Shown here piece after piece: positions 5,610 through 8,735 of a stretch of 8,735 nt of DNA. The position numbers and the translations under genes are program-made. Positions within the stretch are counted from its first letter, which is position 1. Each line of letters begins with the position of its first letter. Under the pieces are notes generated by a model that made no database searches, was not told where the DNA came from, and was given only the letters and a program-made list of their open reading frames with translations. Source of the stretch: an uncultured bacterium (GTDB taxonomy: Bacteria; Patescibacteriota; Patescibacteriia; UBA1558; GWA2-36-10); NCBI GenBank assembly GCA_937912185.1, contig CALDOH010000053.1, forward strand, positions 1 to 8,735. Direction: 5' to 3'.

Positions 5610-5819
5610 ATGGGAGACGTAGTCAACACCAACCAAAACGTCGAAGCGCTCAAAGTGCTTATCCAACAAGTGCTTGATGGCACCATTGATCTAGCTGAGA
5701 GTATCGGCTTCATCATCCAAAGTGCCAAAAGGGCAATCGACGCCGGTGACACCACCTGGAACGAACTCGGTACTACCGAGGAACAACTCAAAAACAGAAA
5801 AGGAGAAGCCCGCCAATGA
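5610..5819 (+). CDS. U3: hypothetical 69-aa helical protein
   Basis: I do not recognise this protein. It is small and acidic, and looks mostly helical: NVEALKVLIQQVLDGTIDLAESIGFIIQSAKRAIDAGD forms amphipathic helices at about residues 10-46, followed by TTWNELGTTEEQLKNRKGEARQ with a basic end. There is no Cys and no membrane helix. The ATG has an SD AAGGAG (5597-5602) 7 nt upstream, and that SD is buried in a hairpin. It is the main ORF of U3; its stop overlaps the ATG of a nine-codon ORF (ATGA). Codons are C-ending and GC-richer than in the flanking core genes. Real gene likely; role unknown. Confidence 0.78.
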   Translation: MGDVVNTNQNVEALKVLIQQVLDGTIDLAESIGFIIQSAKRAIDAGDTTWNELGTTEEQLKNRKGEARQ

Positions 5820-5845
5820 TTCGTTCCTACGACTATCCCCCGTAA
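5816..5845 (+). CDS. Possible 9-aa ORF overlapping the U3 stop
   Basis: ATG ATT CGT ... TAA encodes MIRSYDYPP. It overlaps the U3 stop as ATGA, a typical translational coupling arrangement, and AGGAG (5801-5805) lies 10 nt upstream within U3. Its stop overlaps the first bases of the terminator stem. It is too short to judge from coding content and could be chance. Confidence 0.25.
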   Translation: MIRSYDYPP

Positions 5846-5869
5846 CCATCTAGCAATAGGTGGTTTTTT
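5844..5869 (+). terminator. U3 intrinsic terminator
   Basis: AACCATCTA / TAGGTGGTT (one wobble pair) closed by a GCAA tetraloop (GNRA), followed by a run of T (5864-5869). Confidence 0.9.
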
Positions 5870-5888
5870 ATTCCTAGCAGCCGACAGG

Positions 5889-5917
5889 TTGCTAAAAATA
5901 AAAAATAAAATTATAAT
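5889..5917 (+). promoter_or_regulatory. Promoter of unit U4
   Basis: -35 TTGCTA (5889-5894), 17-bp spacer and a perfect -10 TATAAT (5912-5917). It lies 19 bp after the U3 terminator and 53 nt before the U4 start. Confidence 0.8.
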
Positions 5918-5936
5918 AAATCTTACGTTCTTTCAA

Positions 5937-5962
5937 GCTATCTCGGCAATAAATGAGGGAGC
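5937..5962 (+). promoter_or_regulatory. U4 hairpin over the SD
   Basis: GCTATCTC (5937-5944) can pair with GAGGGAGC (5955-5962), with one A.G mismatch and one wobble and a 10-nt loop. The 3' arm contains the U4 SD GAGGGAG. It is weaker than the U3 hairpin. Confidence 0.45.
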
Positions 5963-5970
5963 AAAAAAAG

Positions 5971-6147
5971 ATGGAGCAAAAGCTCTACCCACTGGCCCAG
6001 CCAGGCTGCATGGAACAAGAAACCATCGACTTCCTTCAGGCCAATCCTGGCCAAATTTCCCTTCTCGAAGCCCTACTTCATCACCTACGTATACGCATCA
6101 TAAAGCTCGGGGGTAATCCCGACCAGACCATAGCCGAAGAAGGCTAA
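5971..6147 (+). CDS. U4: hypothetical 58-aa protein
   Basis: I chose the ATG at 5971 because the SD GAGGGAG (5955-5961) sits 9 nt upstream; an in-frame ATG at 5953 would add six residues but would place the SD inside the gene. The product starts MEQKLYPLAQPGCMEQETIDF, then LQANPGQISLLEALLHHLRIRIIKLGG, probably two helices, ending in an acidic IAEEG. One Cys, no membrane helix. It is monocistronic, between its own promoter and a terminator 5 nt after the stop. Codons are GC-rich and C-ending. An overlapping ORF in another frame, starting at 5889, is rejected because its start lies in the -35 box. Unrecognised. Confidence 0.72.
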   Translation: MEQKLYPLAQPGCMEQETIDFLQANPGQISLLEALLHHLRIRIIKLGGNPDQTIAEEG

Positions 6148-6152
6148 CAATC

Positions 6153-6179
6153 ACCCTTCCTTTTATAGGAGGGTTTTTT
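6153..6179 (+). terminator. U4 intrinsic terminator
   Basis: ACCCTTCC / GGAGGGT stem with one bulged T and a 7-nt loop (TTTTATA), followed by TTTTTT (6174-6179). Confidence 0.88.
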
Positions 6180-6195
6180 ATTTTATCAACTAGCA

Positions 6196-6224
6196 TTGAC
6201 AAATAAGGTGTTTTATATTATCAT
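6196..6224 (+). promoter_or_regulatory. Promoter of unit U5
   Basis: -35 TTGACA (6196-6201), 17-bp spacer and -10 TATCAT (6219-6224). It lies 16 bp after the U4 terminator and 52 nt before the U5 start codon. Confidence 0.8.
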
Positions 6225-6259
6225 TCTTCTTTGTTAGCCCTGTACCTATAACCACAAAC

Positions 6260-6275
6260 GCTCAAAGGAGTGAGC
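6260..6275 (+). promoter_or_regulatory. U5 hairpin presenting the SD in its loop
   Basis: GCTCA (6260-6264) and TGAGC (6271-6275) form a perfect 5-bp stem whose six-base loop is exactly the SD, AAGGAG (6265-6270). The TTG start follows 1 nt after the stem. Such an arrangement could display or restrict the SD. Confidence 0.5.
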
Positions 6276-6276
6276 C

Positions 6277-6690
6277 TTGCACAAAAATTTTTCCCGACTG
6301 TCCCTTATGGAACTGCAAATTTTTGTCCAGCACTTGGATGAAAACGCGCACCCGGCCTATGTCTGGGCCATCCAGCAAGAATGCTATCACCAGGTTCGCC
6401 TAGGCACCCGCTGGTGTGATATCGGTATTCTCGAACTCGACCTAATGGTCCTCCTCCACGTCTGCCAACATCGGCACATGGTCCGTGAGGTCCAACAAGT
6501 CCTGGCTAAAAACCAATTCACCCCTCTCAACTACAACGACGCCGAGCGTTTGTCTGCTCTTTACAATGAATTTCAGCGCTACCCTGCTGAGTTCCGTGGC
6601 CTGCCCATCAGTATGGAATGTCTCCATATCATGATTGAGTTGGCCGCCTGCGGCTATGAGCATTCCTCTGATATCGAGGCCGTGGCCTAA
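6277..6690 (+). CDS. U5: hypothetical 137-aa His/Cys-containing protein, TTG start
   Basis: The largest product of the array, and not one I recognise. TTG is chosen because AAAGGAG (6264-6270) lies 6 nt upstream; the next ATG (6307) would remove 10 residues and has no SD. The protein looks helical and soluble: LMELQIFVQHLDENAHPAYVW, then IGILELDLMVLLHVCQHRHM, VREVQQVLAKNQF, DAERLSALYNEFQRYP and CLHIMIELAACGYEHSS. It has five Cys (36, 47, 63, 115, 125) and nine or so His, but no CxxC zinc-finger pattern. It is monocistronic, with a UUCG-loop terminator 7 nt after the stop. Codon use is strongly C-ending (CTC, GTC, CAC, GAC) and GC-richer than fusA next door. Confidence 0.78.
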   Translation: MHKNFSRLSLMELQIFVQHLDENAHPAYVWAIQQECYHQVRLGTRWCDIGILELDLMVLLHVCQHRHMVREVQQVLAKNQFTPLNYNDAERLSALYNEFQRYPAEFRGLPISMECLHIMIELAACGYEHSSDIEAVA

Positions 6691-6697
6691 TACACTT

Positions 6698-6721
6698 CCA
6701 TCACTTCGGTGATGGTTTTTT
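6698..6721 (+). terminator. U5 intrinsic terminator
   Basis: Perfect stem CCATCAC / GTGATGG with a TTCG tetraloop and a T-run (6716-6721). Confidence 0.93.
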
Positions 6722-6730
6722 CTTTAAAAC

Positions 6731-6762
6731 AAAAAACCCCACCTGATGGCGGGGTTTTTTTT
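6731..6762 (-). terminator. fusA terminator, bidirectional in form
   Basis: A-tract, CCCCACC / GGCGGGG stem with a TGAT loop, T-tract. On the minus strand the off-centre pair is a G.U wobble, while on the plus strand it is an A.C mismatch, so it fits fusA transcripts best. It lies 11 nt after the fusA stop and would also back up the U5 terminator. Confidence 0.88.
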
Positions 6763-6773
6763 AATATAAAATT

Positions 6774-8735
6774 TTAAGCTTGTTTTTTCATTATTTCCTC
6801 AGCAACGTTACGAGGCACTTGGTCATAGCGAGAAAATTCCATAGAATAGCTAGCTCGACCCTGAGTCATTGAACGGAGAGCAGTGGCATAACCAAACATT
6901 TCTGCCAAAGGAACTTCAGCATCAATTACCTTGGCGCCAGCTCTATCACTCATCTTATTTACTTGTCCACGCTTTGAATTAAGATCACCAATAACATCTC
7001 CCATATATTGTTCAGGAGTAACTGCTTCTACTTTCATGACTGGCTCCAAAATAACTGGACTAGCGTCTCTGAAAGCAGCTTTGAAAGCCATAGAACCAGC
7101 GATTTTAAAAGCAGCCTCAGATGAATCTACATCATGGTATGAACCATCATAAACAGTAGCTTTAATGTCTTGGATTAAATAACCAGCTAAGATACCATTG
7201 GCCATCGTTTCTTTAACACCCTTTTCAATAGCTGGGACATATTCTTTTGGAACAACACCACCTTTGAGCTTATCTTCAAATTCAAACCCAGTGCCACGTT
7301 CCAATGGTTCAAGCTTAATCCAACAATGACCATATTGACCACGACCACCAGATTGTTTGACGTATTTACCTTCAGCTTCTGCAGAGGCAGTAATAGTTTC
7401 TTTGTAAGCAACTTGTGGAGCACCGACATTGGCTTCTACAGAAAACTCGCGTTTCATACGATCAATAATAATATCCAAATGAAGCTCACCCATACCGCCA
7501 ATAATAGTTTGATTGGTTTCCTCATCACTTCTGACAGTAAAGGTTGGATCTTCTTCAACCAATTTGGCCAAAGCCATTCCCATTTTTTCTTGATCTTGTT
7601 TGGTTTTTGGTTCAACTGCTACAAAGATAACTGGATCAGGGAAGTCCATACTTTCCAAAATAACCTCTCTCTTTTCATCACAAAGAGTGTGACCAGTTGA
7701 AGTACTCTTCAAACCAACTACAGCTACAATATCACCAGCATATATTTCACTTAGCTCTTCACGAGAGTTAGCATGCATTCTAAGGATTCGACCAACTCTT
7801 TCTTTTTTTTCTGAATTGGCATTATAAACATAAGAACCTGCTTTCAGAACACCTGAATAGACACGAACGAAAGTAAGTTTACCAACATAAGGATCAGTCG
7901 CTACCTTAAAAGCCAATCCAACAAATGGATCTTCATCACTGACTTTGACAGTAATTTTATGTTCTTCATTTCTTGGTTCAGTACCTTCGATAGGTGGCAA
8001 TTCAATTGGAGATGGCAAGTAAGCTACGATAGCGTCCAATAAAAATTGAACACCCTTATTCTTTAAAGCTGAGCCAACTAATACTGGTACTAACTTATTA
8101 TCAATAACCGCTTTACGTAAAACTTTTTTCAAATCATTAATAGCTGGTTCTTCACCACCAAGATATTTTTCCAGCAAAGCTTCATCATTTTCTACAATGG
8201 CTTCAATAAGCTTGCCACGATATTCCTCTACCTTAGCCTTCATATCTTCAGGAATATCACGTTTTTCAAATTCTTTACCATCTTCATCTAAATAAAACCA
8301 AGCTTCACGTTCAATCAGGTTGATAATACCTTCAAAGGTTTCAGCAGCGCCAATAGGCAACTGAATTGGATGAGCAATCTTAGTCAATCTTTCGTGAATA
8401 GTATCCAAATCAAAATAAAAGTCTGCACCCATTCTATCCATTTTATTAACAAAGGCTAGTCTAGGAACATGATATTTATCAGCTTGGCGCCAAACAGTCT
8501 CTGACTGAGGTTCTACACCAGCTACACCATCAAAAACAATCACACCACCGTCTAGTACACGGAGAGATCTTTCTACTTCAACAGTAAAGTCAACGTGGCC
8601 TGGGGTATCGATAATATTGATATTAGCCTTACCACCACCCAACCAATCTGGTAAATCCCAAAAACAAGTAGTAGCAGCAGAAGTAATAGTAATACCACGT
8701 TCTTTTTCCTGCTCCATCCAGTCCATTTCAGCTTC
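6774..8735 (-). CDS. fusA: Elongation factor G (5' end cut by the window edge)
   Basis: EF-G is the GTPase that drives ribosomal translocation and, with RRF, ribosome recycling. The frame runs past the right edge: codons for EAE precede [20 protein letters not shown], the switch I region, so the internal Met is not the start. About 45 N-terminal residues including the P-loop are missing; 653 residues are visible of an expected 690-700. G3 DTPGHVDFT with the catalytic His, G4 NKMD and [10 protein letters not shown] are present. Domain II ([27 protein letters not shown]), domain III ([10 protein letters not shown]), domain IV ([40 protein letters not shown]) and domain V ([28 protein letters not shown]) follow in order. 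Domain IV is intact. It ends at its own terminator rather than running into tuf. Confidence 0.98.
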   Translation of the reverse strand, partial: EAEMDWMEQEKERGITITSAATTCFWDLPDWLGGGKANINIIDTPGHVDFTVEVERSLRVLDGGVIVFDGVAGVEPQSETVWRQADKYHVPRLAFVNKMDRMGADFYFDLDTIHERLTKIAHPIQLPIGAAETFEGIINLIEREAWFYLDEDGKEFEKRDIPEDMKAKVEEYRGKLIEAIVENDEALLEKYLGGEEPAINDLKKVLRKAVIDNKLVPVLVGSALKNKGVQFLLDAIVAYLPSPIELPPIEGTEPRNEEHKITVKVSDEDPFVGLAFKVATDPYVGKLTFVRVYSGVLKAGSYVYNANSEKKERVGRILRMHANSREELSEIYAGDIVAVVGLKSTSTGHTLCDEKREVILESMDFPDPVIFVAVEPKTKQDQEKMGMALAKLVEEDPTFTVRSDEETNQTIIGGMGELHLDIIIDRMKREFSVEANVGAPQVAYKETITASAEAEGKYVKQSGGRGQYGHCWIKLEPLERGTGFEFEDKLKGGVVPKEYVPAIEKGVKETMANGILAGYLIQDIKATVYDGSYHDVDSSEAAFKIAGSMAFKAAFRDASPVILEPVMKVEAVTPEQYMGDVIGDLNSKRGQVNKMSDRAGAKVIDAEVPLAEMFGYATALRSMTQGRASYSMEFSRYDQVPRNVAEEIMKKQA

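Noticed and set aside
5149..5791. Minus-strand ORFs of 88 and 98 codons opposite U2 and U3
   Set aside because: Neither has a credible SD or promoter, and they lie across a terminator and opposite ORFs that have strong SDs, promoters and terminators. They are mirror frames of GC-rich codons.
5889..6116. 75-codon plus-strand ORF in another frame over U4
   Set aside because: Its start lies in the -35 box of the U4 promoter and it has no SD. The U4 frame has an SD, fits the terminator and has more plausible composition.
6442..6663. Minus-strand 73-codon ORF inside U5
   Set aside because: No SD or promoter; shadow of the U5 coding sequence.
4511..6762. CRISPR array, integron attC array or tRNA cluster
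   Set aside because: There are no regularly repeated identical units, the hairpins between units are each different and end in T-tracts (terminators), no integrase or cas gene is seen, and no tRNA T-arm or cloverleaf was found.

Overview
The window looks like the genome of a Candidatus Patescibacteria (CPR) member, most likely Parcubacteria-like. This is inferred from the AT-rich translation genes, the long charged tails on ribosomal proteins L3 and L23, and the density of tiny unrecognised ORFs. I could not run a phylogeny.

Layout. Positions 1-3850 (minus strand) hold tuf-rpsJ-rplC-rplD-rplW, the start of the S10 operon, driven by a clear promoter upstream of tuf. Positions 6774-8735 (minus strand) hold most of fusA, cut by the window edge and ended by its own terminator. 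In many bacteria fusA is directly followed by tuf. Here they are about 2.9 kb apart. The insert holds a solitary Phd/YefM-like gene (minus strand, own promoter) and then a head-to-tail array of five short transcription units, all on the plus strand.

The array is the unusual part. Each unit (U1-U5) has a sigma70-type promoter, a leader of about 52-64 nt, a Shine-Dalgarno (SD) site, one or two small ORFs and a strong intrinsic terminator. Where measurable, the gap from a terminator to the next -35 box is only 16-19 bp, and U3's -35 overlaps U2's terminator. Products are 98 aa (U1), 42 aa with a membrane helix plus 30 aa (U2), 69 aa (U3), 58 aa (U4) and 137 aa (U5). I recognise none of them. In four of five units the first SD lies inside a predicted hairpin, which suggests translational control. 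U2 also has a long leader with a five-codon minicistron and mutually exclusive pairings. The small ORFs use many C-ending, GC-richer codons and strong SDs, unlike the AT-rich ribosomal protein genes, most of which lack a visible SD. Two of the ORFs most likely start with TTG.

The flanking genes work together in translation: EF-G, EF-Tu, S10, L3, L4 and L23. The function of the array is unknown. Its location between two of the most highly expressed genes, its regular layout and its structured leaders make it the best candidate here for an undescribed system.
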